A DNA stretch of 64,000 bases from Enterococcus sp. 9E7_DIV0242 (GTDB lineage Bacteria > Bacillota > Bacilli > Lactobacillales > Enterococcaceae), in NCBI RefSeq assembly GCF_002140975.2, contig NZ_CP147247.1, positions 2,330,501 through 2,394,500 on the forward strand. The letters run 5' to 3'. A program made the translations under genes and the position numbers. This document shows, in pieces, positions 28,375-37,912 of this stretch (positions are counted from its first letter, which is position 1; every line of letters starts with the position of its first letter). The notes under the pieces were generated by a model. The model made no database searches. It saw only the letters and a program-made list of their open reading frames with translations, and was not told where the DNA came from.

Positions 28375-29246
28375 AAGTCACGACGTATATTTTACATGCA
28401 TTTACAAAGGATGGCGGTGGCGGAAACCTTGCCGGAATCGTCTTAGATACTGCTCAGCTTTCAGAAAATGACATGCAGCGTATCGCAAAAACACTTAATT
28501 TTTCAGAAACGGCTTTCCTGCTACCTTCTGATAAAGCTGATTGGCGGGTACGCTACTTCACACCTGTTGAAGAGGTCGCTATCTGCGGGCATGCGACAGT
28601 CGCATTATTTTCAGCGCTTATCCAGTTAGGAAAAGCGGTTATCGGTACGTACCAAATAGAAACTAAAGCTGGGATTTTAGCCGTAACAATTACAAAAGAC
28701 AAGCAAGTTTTCTTGCAGCAAACCAGCCCTCAATATTTGGATATCTTAGCCATTGAAGAGGTCGCGGACTCCTTGAATCTTTCGACACAGGATTTCCATG
28801 AAACCTTACCTATTCAAGTCGTTTCAACTGGTCTTAAGGATATCCTTATACCAGTCAAAAGCTTAGATATACTAACGAACCTGACACCTGATTTTGATAA
28901 AATTGCTCAAATCGGGAGAAAATATCAACAAGCTGGTTACCACGTCTTTTCTTTGGAAACATTACAGCCAGAAGCAACGGCTCACTGTCGAAACTTTGCG
29001 CCATTGTTTGATATTCCGGAGGAAAGTGCTACTGGGACGTCTAACGCTGCCCTGGCTTGCTATTTGGCAAACTACCTAATGCACGAAGAAAGTTTGACAA
29101 ACGAAGCCTTTCTTTTCGAACAAGGCTATGCAATGGGTATACCGTCTGAAATTGTTACAAGACTATCTCAGAAAAATGGACAGATAGAGGGTATTTACGT
29201 GGGTGGATATGCTTCACAATTCGTCGAACGGGAATTAAACATTTAA
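28371..29246 (+). CDS. PhzF-family isomerase/epimerase-like protein
   Basis: A 291-residue member of the PhzF/DAP-epimerase fold family. It has the N-terminal motif HAFTKDGGGGNLAGIVLD, the catalytic Glu in LNFSETAFLLPS, CGHATVALF, and the late motif EESATGTSNAALACYL. The start overlaps the add stop (ATGA), indicating coupled translation. Family members isomerise diverse small molecules; the substrate here is unknown. A nucleoside-related role is only suggested by position. Confidence 0.88.
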   Translation: MKVTTYILHAFTKDGGGGNLAGIVLDTAQLSENDMQRIAKTLNFSETAFLLPSDKADWRVRYFTPVEEVAICGHATVALFSALIQLGKAVIGTYQIETKAGILAVTITKDKQVFLQQTSPQYLDILAIEEVADSLNLSTQDFHETLPIQVVSTGLKDILIPVKSLDILTNLTPDFDKIAQIGRKYQQAGYHVFSLETLQPEATAHCRNFAPLFDIPEESATGTSNAALACYLANYLMHEESLTNEAFLFEQGYAMGIPSEIVTRLSQKNGQIEGIYVGGYASQFVERELNI

Positions 29247-29276
29247 TTGCTGCTTTACTAAAATATTCATTATTAC

Positions 29277-29322
29277 AAAAAAGTGGGCAAGATATTTGAT
29301 CAAATATCTTGCCCACTTTTTT
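29277..29322. terminator. 46-bp perfect palindromic terminator
   Basis: A perfect palindrome with GTGGGCAAGATATTTGATC as one arm, flanked by A6 and T6. It is a strong terminator in both directions between convergent genes. Confidence 0.95.
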
Positions 29323-29357
29323 ATTTTCATTGTTGTCATTCGTTGGAAATGAATCTT

Positions 29358-30629
29358 TTATTTCGGTAAATCAAACTCAACCGTTTCTCTCTTAAACGTT
29401 TCACCATCGACCAAATTCAAATTAATACTGAAATCTTTTTCACGCCAAATTTTTTCATATTGCTCTTGATCCAGTACAAACACCTGCAATAGGTCCTTCT
29501 TCTCACCAGGACTTACGACATCTGTCGTGTAGTTCGTTAGCATTCCTTCACTCAGCACACGTTGGGAATCGTTATTGACACGTAAGGTCGCACTGGAGCT
29601 GCTCATAGAAATTGTCTTTTCCCCTTTATTATCAAGCACAAATTTAACTGTCAACAGAACTGTTCCATTTTCAAAATTGCTGAAGCGCTCTGCTTCTACT
29701 TCATTAGGCTCAAAGAACGTAAACTGGTATTCTGACAATATGGCATCAACACCATCGACACTCTGAGTCGTATTTATATCTTTCTTCTCCATATCAAGTG
29801 TCTTGGTACCCATATCATCTGTACTTACTTTGTCCTGCAAGAATGACGCATTGTCACTTGCTGTTTTCTCACCATCAGAAGAGACGGAAAGCTGAATATT
29901 CTGCTTATCGCCTACCTTGTCTTCAGATTTAAAGCTTTCAGCTTTCGTATAGCCGTGTGGTACTTGCATCGTTACTAAGCCAAGATCCAAAATAGCTGAC
30001 AACGCCTCATCACTAAACAAGTAGTTGACCGTCATTGTTTGCGTTTCCCCAGCTTTGATTTCGCCTTTCGTATCTACGACGATCGCACCCATATTATCAC
30101 TATCATCGGCATTGTCTTCAACGACTGTTCGATTATTCGTATAAGCCTTAGTTGCTCCTGTAAAGGTCAAATCCGGAATTGAAGGATAATACAACGTTTT
30201 ATCACTAGTATTTGCAATAGAAATCGTCGCAAGGATTATCCCACCTTCATCTGTTTGATCCCCAAATGGAATCTTAAAATTGGAGTCAAAATCGGTCACT
30301 TTCACTAATTCATACTCATCCACTGATACTTCAAAATCGCCCATTTCTACGATAGTTGGCTCAGATTGAGCGTATAGCAGTTCCATTTCTTGCGCTTCAA
30401 TATACTCTTTCATCGTCTCTGCTCTCTTTGAAGGAGCTGACGTTGCACTCTTTTTAGTCGTTTTAGATTCTTCCGTCGTTTCTTCTGTGGACTCTTCTGT
30501 TGATTCCTCAGACTCTTTCGATACAACCGTCGACTCCGCTGTGGATGAATTTTTTGTCTCTTTTTCTGTATTGCCGCAAGCAGCTAAAATAGCAGTAGAC
30601 AACAGCAATGCTAAAATCACTTTTTTCAT
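29358..30629 (-). CDS. Ser/Thr/Glu-rich lipoprotein with repeated Ig-like halves (DUF5068-like)
   Basis: A 423-residue lipoprotein. The signal peptide ends AILAAC (Cys18), followed by an acidic Glu/Ser/Thr linker (about 20-65). Two beta-rich halves follow (about 90-245 and 265-420), each with a conserved-looking hydrophobic core and a pattern of the type VxVxIxNxSDKT. Such proteins are common in Lactobacillales and called DUF5067/5068 lipoproteins; their role is unknown. It is anchored to the outer face of the membrane. Confidence 0.7.
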   Translation of the reverse strand: MKKVILALLLSTAILAACGNTEKETKNSSTAESTVVSKESEESTEESTEETTEESKTTKKSATSAPSKRAETMKEYIEAQEMELLYAQSEPTIVEMGDFEVSVDEYELVKVTDFDSNFKIPFGDQTDEGGIILATISIANTSDKTLYYPSIPDLTFTGATKAYTNNRTVVEDNADDSDNMGAIVVDTKGEIKAGETQTMTVNYLFSDEALSAILDLGLVTMQVPHGYTKAESFKSEDKVGDKQNIQLSVSSDGEKTASDNASFLQDKVSTDDMGTKTLDMEKKDINTTQSVDGVDAILSEYQFTFFEPNEVEAERFSNFENGTVLLTVKFVLDNKGEKTISMSSSSATLRVNNDSQRVLSEGMLTNYTTDVVSPGEKKDLLQVFVLDQEQYEKIWREKDFSINLNLVDGETFKRETVEFDLPK

Positions 30630-30843
30630 TTCTCTATCTTACCCCTTTTTTTATGATGAAAAAGACAGTGTTTTTCAACTAATTGAAGCAGCTCCCCATA
30701 AAAAACTACCTCACAAAAGTCTTTTCCCCACAAAAAAGTATAGCATAGATCCACACCTTGAATGTCTCAGTTTTTTCGGAGAAACTAGATATTATTGAGT
30801 ATTGAGTAAATATTATTTCTTTTATGTCGTCGTTTCATAGCGT

Positions 30844-33279
30844 CTATTTCACATATTTCTCGGTACGTTCATCTGAGATTGGTCCCTCGTAGTTCAGTCC
30901 ATAGCCAAAATCGTAGGTATTTCCTTCTGAATCCTTGTATGATTCCATATCATGAGCCACATCTTCCTGCTGTTTCTCAACCGTATCCATATCTGCCGGA
31001 AATTGCATCGGCAGCAACCCTTTCGGCTCTTGCTTGCCTAAAAGAATATCAAAATAGGCTTGATCGCTGACTGAGAAACCTGTAACAATTGCGTCTGCCC
31101 CTTCTTCAAATTCACTGACGACCACAGGATTTTTTGCTTTCAGTACAACGACGACAGGTACTTTCTTACCTGTTTCCTTTTCAATCGTTTCACTTTGTTT
31201 TTTCGCATTTTTGAAGGCTTCTAAATCATAGCTATTGCTGATGATTGCCGTTTCTCCATAATAGCTGCGATTTTCTTTCTTACCATCCTCAAGAATATCG
31301 CCGCTGATCGATGTTTTTCTGACAGAATCTCCATCCGCTTTATAGGTGCCATATTGCAAGCTAAGAGGATAGAAAGTATTATCCTTCAGACCGGCGCTGC
31401 TGAATGGACTTCCATTATCTGGGCTACCCATTCCTACGATGATCATATCTACATCCTTCAAGTCCGGCGCTTCAAAACCAGTCACTTTTCCATCCTTTTC
31501 AATTGGCGTATCAGTCACCACTTCCTTGAAATAGCCTTCTGCAATGTCTACACTCATTGTTGGGTTGGCAGTATCCTGTGCATCCGCAAATACTGTCTTG
31601 AATTCATGGTGGATCGAGCTTGGAATATACACGACCTTCTCTTTGTAGTCTTTCTCAACATCCGCTTCCTTGATGGTTTCTTCTTTATTTTTCAGCATCA
31701 CGATCGAATCCAGTTGGGCCTGATACCCATCTTTTGTTTTGTCTTCACTACCTACAATCTCAGAAGAAGCTTCAAGAGAAAGATAAGGATTTTCAAAAAT
31801 GCCCGGTAACATCATCATTTTCACTAAACGTGCCCCAGACTGCTGGAAGCGTTCTTCGGCCGAAACATCTACATCGCCTTTTTCATAGGCTTTGTCCCAT
31901 AAATCATACGCATCAAGAACAGGTTGGATCGCGTTGTTCCCGCCAAACATATCTACTCCTGTCAGTAGCACCTCGTAATGACGCTGTGCCACTGTTTCAT
32001 CCTCGACACCCCAAGCGGTGCCAATACCAAGAACATTGTCTGGATCATCAATCGCCGAAGTCACCGTCCAGTCTGTACAAATAATCCCTTCGTAGCCATT
32101 GTCTTTACGCAAAATATCGATCTTTTCTTTATCATAGGCAGAGCCTTTGTTTACGCCAAACAACGGATTGCCGTCTTTATCGATGGCCACAGAATATGAA
32201 CTCATCACAGAAGCCGCTTCTTTGGTTTCCCCATCCAGCTTCATCGCACCATCCAAAAATGGCTTCAAATGCTCTTCAAAGTTATCTCCCGGATACACCG
32301 CATATTTCCCGCTATTCATGTGCGACTCACGTCCACCTTCGCCCATGCCATCTCCTGGAAAATGCTTGACCATGGCATTGATCGAATCAGAGCCCCAACC
32401 GAGGTCCTTCCCTTCTTCACCATAAGAAGACTGAGAGCCATCCACATACGCTTTAGCCATATCAGTAGCTAACGCAGTGTCTTCGCCAAACGTGCCATCT
32501 GCACGCAACCAACGCGGATCAGTCGCTAATTCAATTTGCGGCCCTAATGCTGTAGCAATCCCCATCGCCCGATATTCTTCTGACGCCGCCTTGGCAAATC
32601 TCAACATCGTCTCTGTATCGAAGGTTGCGGCAAGCCCCAAATTAGACGGCCATCTAGAGATATCGTCTCCTTCTGCATTATACGCAGCATCAGATCCAGC
32701 TGTACTTCGCGGATCAGAGCTAAAGTTGACTGGAATAAATTTCTTGTCTTCTCCTGTGCTCAGCTCTTCCACATATGCCTGCATCTCGTTGTTCCAATTG
32801 ACTGCCGCTTCCACATCATTCCCACCGGCATTCAAAACATTCCTCAAATTATCATCCTTCAAATAAGTTTTCTGATCATCTGTCAGTCCGTTTTCCGGCT
32901 CTCTTTCATGGCTGCTGAACAACATTAGCCCGGCAATTTCTTCTTTTGTCAGCTCTTTAGCCAGAGACTTCGCTCGTGTGTCAATGTCCTTACGCCAATC
33001 CTCCCACTCTTCCAGCTTACCATTCCCGTTCATGTCCTTGAATGCATAGACGTAATCGCCGTCCTCTTCCTCTAAAAGGCTGACACCGCCATCTTTCAAA
33101 TAGCCTAGAATAGCACCATTGTTAGGATTCTTAACCTGCATGTAGGTTACAGTTCCTTCTGTCTTTTCCTCTGTTGTATATTTTTCCGGAGTCGCTTCTT
33201 TCATTTTCTCCTCCTGATTACAGGCTGTTAATAATACGGACATCGATAATAATGTAATAAATTTCCCTGCTTTTTTCAC
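30844..33279 (-). CDS. Lipoprotein GH3 beta-glycosidase
   Basis: An 811-residue cell-surface GH3 enzyme. The lipoprotein signal peptide ends VLLTAC (Cys20). The N-terminal TIM-barrel domain has the substrate-binding KHFPGDGMGEGGRESH and the nucleophile Asp in GYEGIICTDWTVTSA. The second alpha/beta domain follows, with IVMLKNKEETI and a VVVLKAKNPVVVSEF core. Odd for the family is a short EF-hand-like segment near residue 75 (DMNGNGKLEEWEDWR), possibly calcium-binding. The substrate is probably a beta-glucoside or xyloside oligomer. It is separated from the PTS locus, so no partner is obvious. Confidence 0.9.
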   Translation of the reverse strand: MKKAGKFITLLSMSVLLTACNQEEKMKEATPEKYTTEEKTEGTVTYMQVKNPNNGAILGYLKDGGVSLLEEEDGDYVYAFKDMNGNGKLEEWEDWRKDIDTRAKSLAKELTKEEIAGLMLFSSHEREPENGLTDDQKTYLKDDNLRNVLNAGGNDVEAAVNWNNEMQAYVEELSTGEDKKFIPVNFSSDPRSTAGSDAAYNAEGDDISRWPSNLGLAATFDTETMLRFAKAASEEYRAMGIATALGPQIELATDPRWLRADGTFGEDTALATDMAKAYVDGSQSSYGEEGKDLGWGSDSINAMVKHFPGDGMGEGGRESHMNSGKYAVYPGDNFEEHLKPFLDGAMKLDGETKEAASVMSSYSVAIDKDGNPLFGVNKGSAYDKEKIDILRKDNGYEGIICTDWTVTSAIDDPDNVLGIGTAWGVEDETVAQRHYEVLLTGVDMFGGNNAIQPVLDAYDLWDKAYEKGDVDVSAEERFQQSGARLVKMMMLPGIFENPYLSLEASSEIVGSEDKTKDGYQAQLDSIVMLKNKEETIKEADVEKDYKEKVVYIPSSIHHEFKTVFADAQDTANPTMSVDIAEGYFKEVVTDTPIEKDGKVTGFEAPDLKDVDMIIVGMGSPDNGSPFSSAGLKDNTFYPLSLQYGTYKADGDSVRKTSISGDILEDGKKENRSYYGETAIISNSYDLEAFKNAKKQSETIEKETGKKVPVVVVLKAKNPVVVSEFEEGADAIVTGFSVSDQAYFDILLGKQEPKGLLPMQFPADMDTVEKQQEDVAHDMESYKDSEGNTYDFGYGLNYEGPISDERTEKYVK

Positions 33280-33954
33280 AATATTCCTCCGCTCTTTTTC
33301 ATTTTTAACGATGATATACGTTCTTATGATGCGATGAGCTATTTATGCAATAAGACCGATATCATTAATAAACCTGAAAGAAAACATGTCAGAAATACTC
33401 CTCCTTTCCGATCCCCTTCTGTTCGTGCATTCCTCCAGCGATTACCAAAAATACAACCACCTAAAAACAGGCAGAATCGATTGTTATTTCGCCATAAAAA
33501 AAGACCCGAATGAACCAAAAAGGGGCACGCCACAAGGCATGTTTCTTTGGTCCATACAGGTCTAGCTTGTTTGTAAACAATCACTATCCATTTGGAAAAT
33601 ATTCTGCTCTATTCTATTTTATTGTAGAAGAAAGATTGCATAATATCAACGCTTTCTTTATTGTTTTACCGATACTTTCAGAAATTGATTCTACTTCAGT
33701 CGGTTTGCCATACCGCTATGCTCGTCACCATCTTTCAATTTTGTTCGTTTCCTGTTACCTGATTCTATGGAGCAACTTGATAGGTCCATGATAAGTTAGT
33801 TATCGTGAGAAGTCTGACTTAATGCCGCTTTACTCAGAATCAAGCTATTCATCCGCTCGTTGGCATCTACTCATTGGCTGAGTTGCATGAATGCCATAAA
33901 ACGGACGATACATATCACTTATAAACGATACCCAAAAGAAAAGGACGTGCTTTT
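33280..33954. other. 675-bp gap without a supported gene
   Basis: Open frames on both strands here are short, overlap each other, lack ribosome sites and have improbable compositions. Parts of 33490-33560 (AGACC...GGTCT, AACCAAA...TTTGGT) can pair imperfectly. A promoter for the TraX-like gene should lie at the right end. Confidence 0.5.
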
Positions 33955-34686
33955 TTGAATGCAAACCAATTAAAATTTTTTATGATGGGACTAATGGTCC
34001 TTGACCACATCACCTTCTTCGTCTCTGACAACACTTCGATTATTTTTCACATCATTACTCGATGTGTCGGCGTATTTTTTGCCTATATGATCGTTGAAGG
34101 ATTTTTTCATACCAGTAATCGAAAGAACTATCTATTCCGTCTAGCTGGCGCTGCCGGTGTGATGTTTGTCGGCAGCACTTTGCTGAATCTTTGGCTAGGC
34201 GACCCAATGATCCAGGTACACAACAATATCTTTTTAACTTTGACGGTCGGGCTCCTTCTGCTGATTGTTGTTGATTGGGTCAAGGAAGTTCCCCACCTCG
34301 CCTTCAAGCTCGCTGGCACTTTGGTTGCTGCCACACTCTTGATTACCGGCGCAATACTGACAGAAGGTGGAACTGTTCTATTGCCATTTATCCTGATCAC
34401 TTATTTCACATACAACAAGGTTTTGTTAAGGGACGCTTGCTATCTCGGCTTTTCATTATTCCTTTTATTTACCAGCTTCCAATGGATGGGGGATTGGTCA
34501 ACCACACTCCTAATGTTAGGCATGAACTCAGATTTCGCGTTTATCTCTGTGATTCCATTCCTTCATTTATATAACGGAGAAAAAGGGAAAACATCTGCCT
34601 TTTCAAAATATGCTTTTTACCTGTTTTACCCAGCACATCTATGGATAATAGCTATAGCTTCTAAGCTGATACTGATGAATGGATAA
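33955..34686 (+). CDS. TraX-family membrane protein
   Basis: A 243-residue protein with about eight hydrophobic segments, opening NANQLKFFMMGLMVLDHITFF and continuing TRCVGVFFAYMIVEGFFHTS. This is the TraX/acyltransferase-3-like pattern. TraX acetylates F-pilin in Escherichia coli; Gram-positive homologues are of unknown substrate and probably acetylate a surface component. The TTG start follows AAAGGACG. The last residues (YLFYPAHLWIIAIASK) match the family's C-terminal YxFYPxH motif. Confidence 0.85.
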   Translation: MNANQLKFFMMGLMVLDHITFFVSDNTSIIFHIITRCVGVFFAYMIVEGFFHTSNRKNYLFRLAGAAGVMFVGSTLLNLWLGDPMIQVHNNIFLTLTVGLLLLIVVDWVKEVPHLAFKLAGTLVAATLLITGAILTEGGTVLLPFILITYFTYNKVLLRDACYLGFSLFLLFTSFQWMGDWSTTLLMLGMNSDFAFISVIPFLHLYNGEKGKTSAFSKYAFYLFYPAHLWIIAIASKLILMNG

Positions 34687-34737
34687 TCATTTTCAAGCTT
34701 AAAAATTATTCAATACACTTTACTGTACGCAAAAGTG

Positions 34738-34761
34738 TGTGGGACATAACTCAATCCCACA
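34738..34761 (+). terminator. Hairpin after the TraX-like gene
   Basis: TGTGGGA/TCCCACA arms around a 10-base loop, without a clear T-run. A plausible transcript end for the TraX-like gene. Confidence 0.45.
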
Positions 34762-34782
34762 TACATCTAAAACCGAATAAAC

Positions 34783-35008
34783 GGTGGGACAGAAGCAACT
34801 TCTTCGACAATAAGTCAAAATTCAACAAAAATTTGTGATGCACCAAGTAGGAATCAATCAACATCGGAATGATACATTCCGTGTTTCTTGTCATTTTCGT
34901 GAATTCCGCCTTATTGCTTAGAATCACTGTGATTGCTCTTTTGAGCAGAACAGATGATGAAAAGTACCTACTTTTGGTGCTTGAAGCTGAACGTTTCTGT
35001 CCCAACCT
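34783..35008. repeat. Foldback repeat, MITE-like or structured RNA
   Basis: About 226 bp flanked by imperfect terminal inverted repeats: GGTGGGACAGAAGC at the left and, read in reverse, GGTTGGGACAGAAACG at the right. Inner arms also pair (GCACCAAGTAGGA near 34851 with the complement near 34968-34982), and the centre holds CGGAATGATACATTCCG. Open frames within it are by-products. From memory, similar GTGGGACAGAAGC-type repeats occur between genes in enterococci, but I cannot verify that here. Confidence 0.6.
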
Positions 35009-35160
35009 CTTTCCTACGATTAGTCAAGGGGAAAGTGGAAACAAATTCCTTATAGTTTTTAAAGAAGTGAAGAACTATCTGAAAGTACACTAAATAAACT
35101 AGATGGATCTCTGAATTTTTCATCTAGTTTGTGCTATAATTTTAGAATAAGGACTCGTCC

Positions 35161-36378
35161 TTATTGGTCGTTGGAGGCCGTATACGCATAAGCGTACCTT
35201 GTATGATTCCTAACCATGGAATGCATACACTTCAGGAGCTTGTTCATGCAGGCAACTGTGGCAACCTTTTCCATTTTAGGAAGGGGTTGCTTTTTTAATT
35301 TATAATAATAGTCGACGATATGATTGGAGGCGGCGTGTTGTTGTCGAATCATATTACGAATAGTAAAGTAAAGAATCTTTCGCCCCTTTGGATTCCCTCT
35401 TTTATTGATATGATCCTTTCCTATATATGATCCAGATTGAAACCGCCGGATATCAATCCCGACAAATGCATTGAGTTTGTTTGATGTAGAGAAACATCGA
35501 ATATCGCCTAATTCTCCAATCAGAAGTGCAGCCGTTGGCGCACCAATTCCTGGAATCGTCTGATACAACTCAAATTCTTCAAGAGGATGAGCAGCGTTCA
35601 TCATTTGTTCCATCAATTTATTTTTCTGTTCTAATAGGTCCTGAAGAAGCTGGGCATAGTAAATGACTTTCTGACAGAGAACACTATTGGACTCAACAGC
35701 TGGATAAGAGTTTGAGGCGTAAATGAAAATCTGGTCAGCTTTCTGCCAAGCCCTATTTTCAGAAATTCGTTTCCTCGTTGTTTTCATCAATCGATTTTTG
35801 ATTTTTGTTCGACTGGAAGCGAGAACGAAGGCAGGATGTGGAAAACATTCAATCAGGGATAAGGCATAGGGAGTGATACGGCTGGAAAAGAACTGTTCCA
35901 ATTCAGGAAAAGTCAATTGAAGAGCATTATGAAGATTCATACGAACATGACTGATTTTCGTCTCAATTTCCTGATAGAAGCGGGCAAGTTCTCGTAGTTC
36001 GAGATAGATTGCTTGTTGGTGTAGCTTTGGTTGGCGTCTATTTTTACAATGAGTTTGAGCCAGTTTATGAGCATCAAATTTATCCGTTTTCCAGCTACGA
36101 AGCGAGCCTTCCTCCATCTGTTTTTTTGCTTCTAAAGGATTTAGAAGGCAGTAGGTCAGTTTATTATCCTGACAAAACTTTTCTAAGGGACGTGAGTAGA
36201 TACCAGTTGCTTCAAAAACAATTTCAGGGACCTCTGGTAAGGTCTGAATTTCCTCTAATAGCAGCTGAAATCCTTCTTGATTGTGAACTACTTTTCCCTC
36301 AGATAAGCAAAAGTTGTCCTGATAGAGTACTTTGTAACTTTCTCCTTTTGATACATCAAAAGCTAAAATAGATGACAT
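35161..36378 (-). CDS. IS110-family transposase
   Basis: A 405-residue transposase. The N-terminal RuvC-like DEDD domain shows AFDVSKGESY, the Glu in EIVFEATGIYSRPL, and the paired Asp in KTDKFDAHKLAQ. The C-terminal Tnp_20 domain shows TIPGIGAPTAALLIGELGD and NKLNAFVGIDIRRFQSGSY, with the catalytic Ser in the latter. It is intact and probably functional. IS110 transposases use a bridge RNA encoded in the element's non-coding end; the 36.4-36.56 kb hairpins fit that. Confidence 0.93.
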   Translation of the reverse strand: MSSILAFDVSKGESYKVLYQDNFCLSEGKVVHNQEGFQLLLEEIQTLPEVPEIVFEATGIYSRPLEKFCQDNKLTYCLLNPLEAKKQMEEGSLRSWKTDKFDAHKLAQTHCKNRRQPKLHQQAIYLELRELARFYQEIETKISHVRMNLHNALQLTFPELEQFFSSRITPYALSLIECFPHPAFVLASSRTKIKNRLMKTTRKRISENRAWQKADQIFIYASNSYPAVESNSVLCQKVIYYAQLLQDLLEQKNKLMEQMMNAAHPLEEFELYQTIPGIGAPTAALLIGELGDIRCFSTSNKLNAFVGIDIRRFQSGSYIGKDHINKRGNPKGRKILYFTIRNMIRQQHAASNHIVDYYYKLKKQPLPKMEKVATVACMNKLLKCMHSMVRNHTRYAYAYTASNDQ

Positions 36379-36399
36379 AGTTTTTTCTCTCCTTCTCTT

Positions 36400-36560
36400 T
36401 TTATAGAAAGACCTTCACTGAACCATTTCAATTCTACTTTCCTTTACACGGACTCGGAGTCCCAACATACTTAAACCAGATTCTAAAATGTCAGTGAAGG
36501 AGCTCATTTTGCACTTCGGACTCGAAGTCCACGAGGTCATGTCCGAGCTTCCTTTCACTC
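36400..36560 (-). ncRNA. Candidate bridge RNA of the IS110-family element
   Basis: The region upstream of the transposase folds strongly. CCTTCACTGA (36412-36421) pairs perfectly with TCAGTGAAGG (36491-36500). Two near-identical small hairpins, GGACTCGGAGTCC (36450-36462) and GGACTCGAAGTCC (36518-36530), sit in and beside that stem. GGACTCG also occurs at the element's right end. This arrangement is what a two-loop bridge RNA in an IS110 left end would look like. Loop assignments are not possible without other insertion sites. Confidence 0.5.
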
Positions 36561-36585
36561 CCACTATACGCTATAAATAGAAAAT

Positions 36586-36621
36586 AGTGGGTAAGCTATT
36601 CCGTCGAATATCTTACCCACT
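36586..36621. terminator. Hairpin after the methyltransferase gene
   Basis: AGTGGGTAAG (36586-36595) and CTTACCCACT (36612-36621) are perfect arms. Located 28 bp beyond the methyltransferase stop on the minus strand; no strong T-run. Confidence 0.6.
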
Positions 36622-36648
36622 AATCTTAGTATGTTTCATTTAGTCCAT

Positions 36649-37254
36649 TTATGCTTCTTTCACACTTCTCAAAATATAATAGCCTTTGTCTTTTGTCACG
36701 ATCTCAACATTGCCAAAGACTTCTTCCATGCGCTTCTGGGCACTCGGTGCTCCCTGTTTCTTCTGAATAACAACCGTTAAGGTCCCGCCTACTGCCAGTA
36801 ATGGCTCAGCTTCCGTCAATATTTTATGAACTACCTTTTTCCCCGCACGAATCGGCGGATTGCTGACGATCGCCGCATATTGCTGCTTATTTAAGGTTTC
36901 ATAAATATTGGATGCATGGATATCGACCGTTTTGATCTGATTTTTCGCTGCATTTTCCACGGCCAAGGCAACTGCACGCTGGTTCACGTCAATCATTTCG
37001 ACCGTTCGACCAGATACATGGGCCAATGACAGACCGATTGGGCCATAGCCGCAGCCGACATCCAATATCCGTCCTTCCGGCAAGTCCTGCCAATCAAACG
37101 CATCAATCAACACGCGCGACCCATAATCTACACCATTCCGTGAAAACACACCGCTATCTGTTACAAAACGAAAATTTTTCCCCACTAATTCAAATGACCA
37201 TTCTTCGATGTCATGTGCTGTATTTGGATTTTCGGTATAATAATGATTTGTCAT
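36649..37254 (-). CDS. RsmC-like class I SAM-dependent methyltransferase
   Basis: A 201-residue methyltransferase. The SAM-binding loop is ILDVGCGYGPIGL, and the NPPI motif (IVSNPPIRAGKKVVHKIL) marks N-methylation of a base, as in 16S rRNA G1207 methyltransferases of the RsmC/YbxB group. It probably modifies rRNA guanine in the cytoplasm. AAAGGAACGAG precedes the ATG. Confidence 0.9.
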   Translation of the reverse strand: MTNHYYTENPNTAHDIEEWSFELVGKNFRFVTDSGVFSRNGVDYGSRVLIDAFDWQDLPEGRILDVGCGYGPIGLSLAHVSGRTVEMIDVNQRAVALAVENAAKNQIKTVDIHASNIYETLNKQQYAAIVSNPPIRAGKKVVHKILTEAEPLLAVGGTLTVVIQKKQGAPSAQKRMEEVFGNVEIVTKDKGYYILRSVKEA

Positions 37255-37333
37255 TTTCTCGTTCCTTTACTCAAAGTCGGACACTCGCTGAACTCACTTG
37301 CTCCAACCTGTTCATTTTAGCGGCCTTCTGCTG

Positions 37334-37912
37334 CTACGAAATCAGTTTACCTTTTATCTCTCGAACAATCAAGGCAGCCAGAAACTCATACCCGTACTCA
37401 GAAAAATGCAGCCCATCCTCCTGCAAAAATTCAGCCACACCTGGATAGACGCTGAGTGCATGATACATGTCAACTGTCGGTACTTCGTACTTCTCTCCAA
37501 CCTCTTTCGCTGCTACCACAAAACGACGGACCTCTTCATCCTGACGACTTGGCTGTCTAGCTGCATCAATAAACGGCGGTGTAAGTAAAACAACCTTTTC
37601 CTCACCGATCTGCTCGATCATCTGAGAGAGATTATTGCCGTAATCCTCTGCCGTGATTGGATGGCTTTCAGAACAGTCATTGGCCCCAAAGAAGAGTACG
37701 ACATAATCAGGGGCAACAGCCAGAACATCTTTTTCCAGCCTGCGCAAACCACCAACAGATGTATCTCCCGGGATTCCTGCATTCACAATAGAAATATCTG
37801 TATATCCTTGTGCAGCCAAATCCTCTTTAACTAAATTTGTCAGTATAGGCGAAGCCGCTTCCCCAAAATCTCCTGCGGTGATACTATCACCAAATAATAC
37901 TAGTTTGGTCAT
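37334..37912 (-). CDS. SGNH/GDSL-family hydrolase
   Basis: A 192-residue esterase-like protein. The blocks are block I LVLFGDSITAGD (Ser), block II NAGIPGDTS (Gly), block III FFGANDCSESH (Asn), and block V EDGLHFSEYGYEFLAAL (Asp/His). There is no signal peptide, so it acts in the cytoplasm. It likely cleaves an ester or acetyl group; the substrate is unknown. Confidence 0.9.
   Translation of the reverse strand: MTKLVLFGDSITAGDFGEAASPILTNLVKEDLAAQGYTDISIVNAGIPGDTSVGGLRRLEKDVLAVAPDYVVLFFGANDCSESHPITAEDYGNNLSQMIEQIGEEKVVLLTPPFIDAARQPSRQDEEVRRFVVAAKEVGEKYEVPTVDMYHALSVYPGVAEFLQEDGLHFSEYGYEFLAALIVREIKGKLIS

Larger units (their letters stand above)
35146..36560 (-). mobile_element. IS110-family insertion sequence (approximate limits)
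   Basis: A DEDD transposase gene with a long non-coding left end upstream of it, as in the IS110 group. The right end is short: the palindrome AATAAGGACTCGTCCTTATT (35146-35165) overlaps the transposase stop. IS110 elements lack classical terminal inverted repeats, so the exact ends cannot be fixed from this copy alone. Confidence 0.75.

Noticed and set aside
33339..33791. Two overlapping frames on opposite strands in the 33.3-33.9 kb gap
   Set aside because: No ribosome sites, odd composition, and mutual overlap; no domain recognised.
34751..35093. Frames on both strands within the foldback repeat
   Set aside because: They follow from the inverted-repeat structure; no ribosome site or motif.
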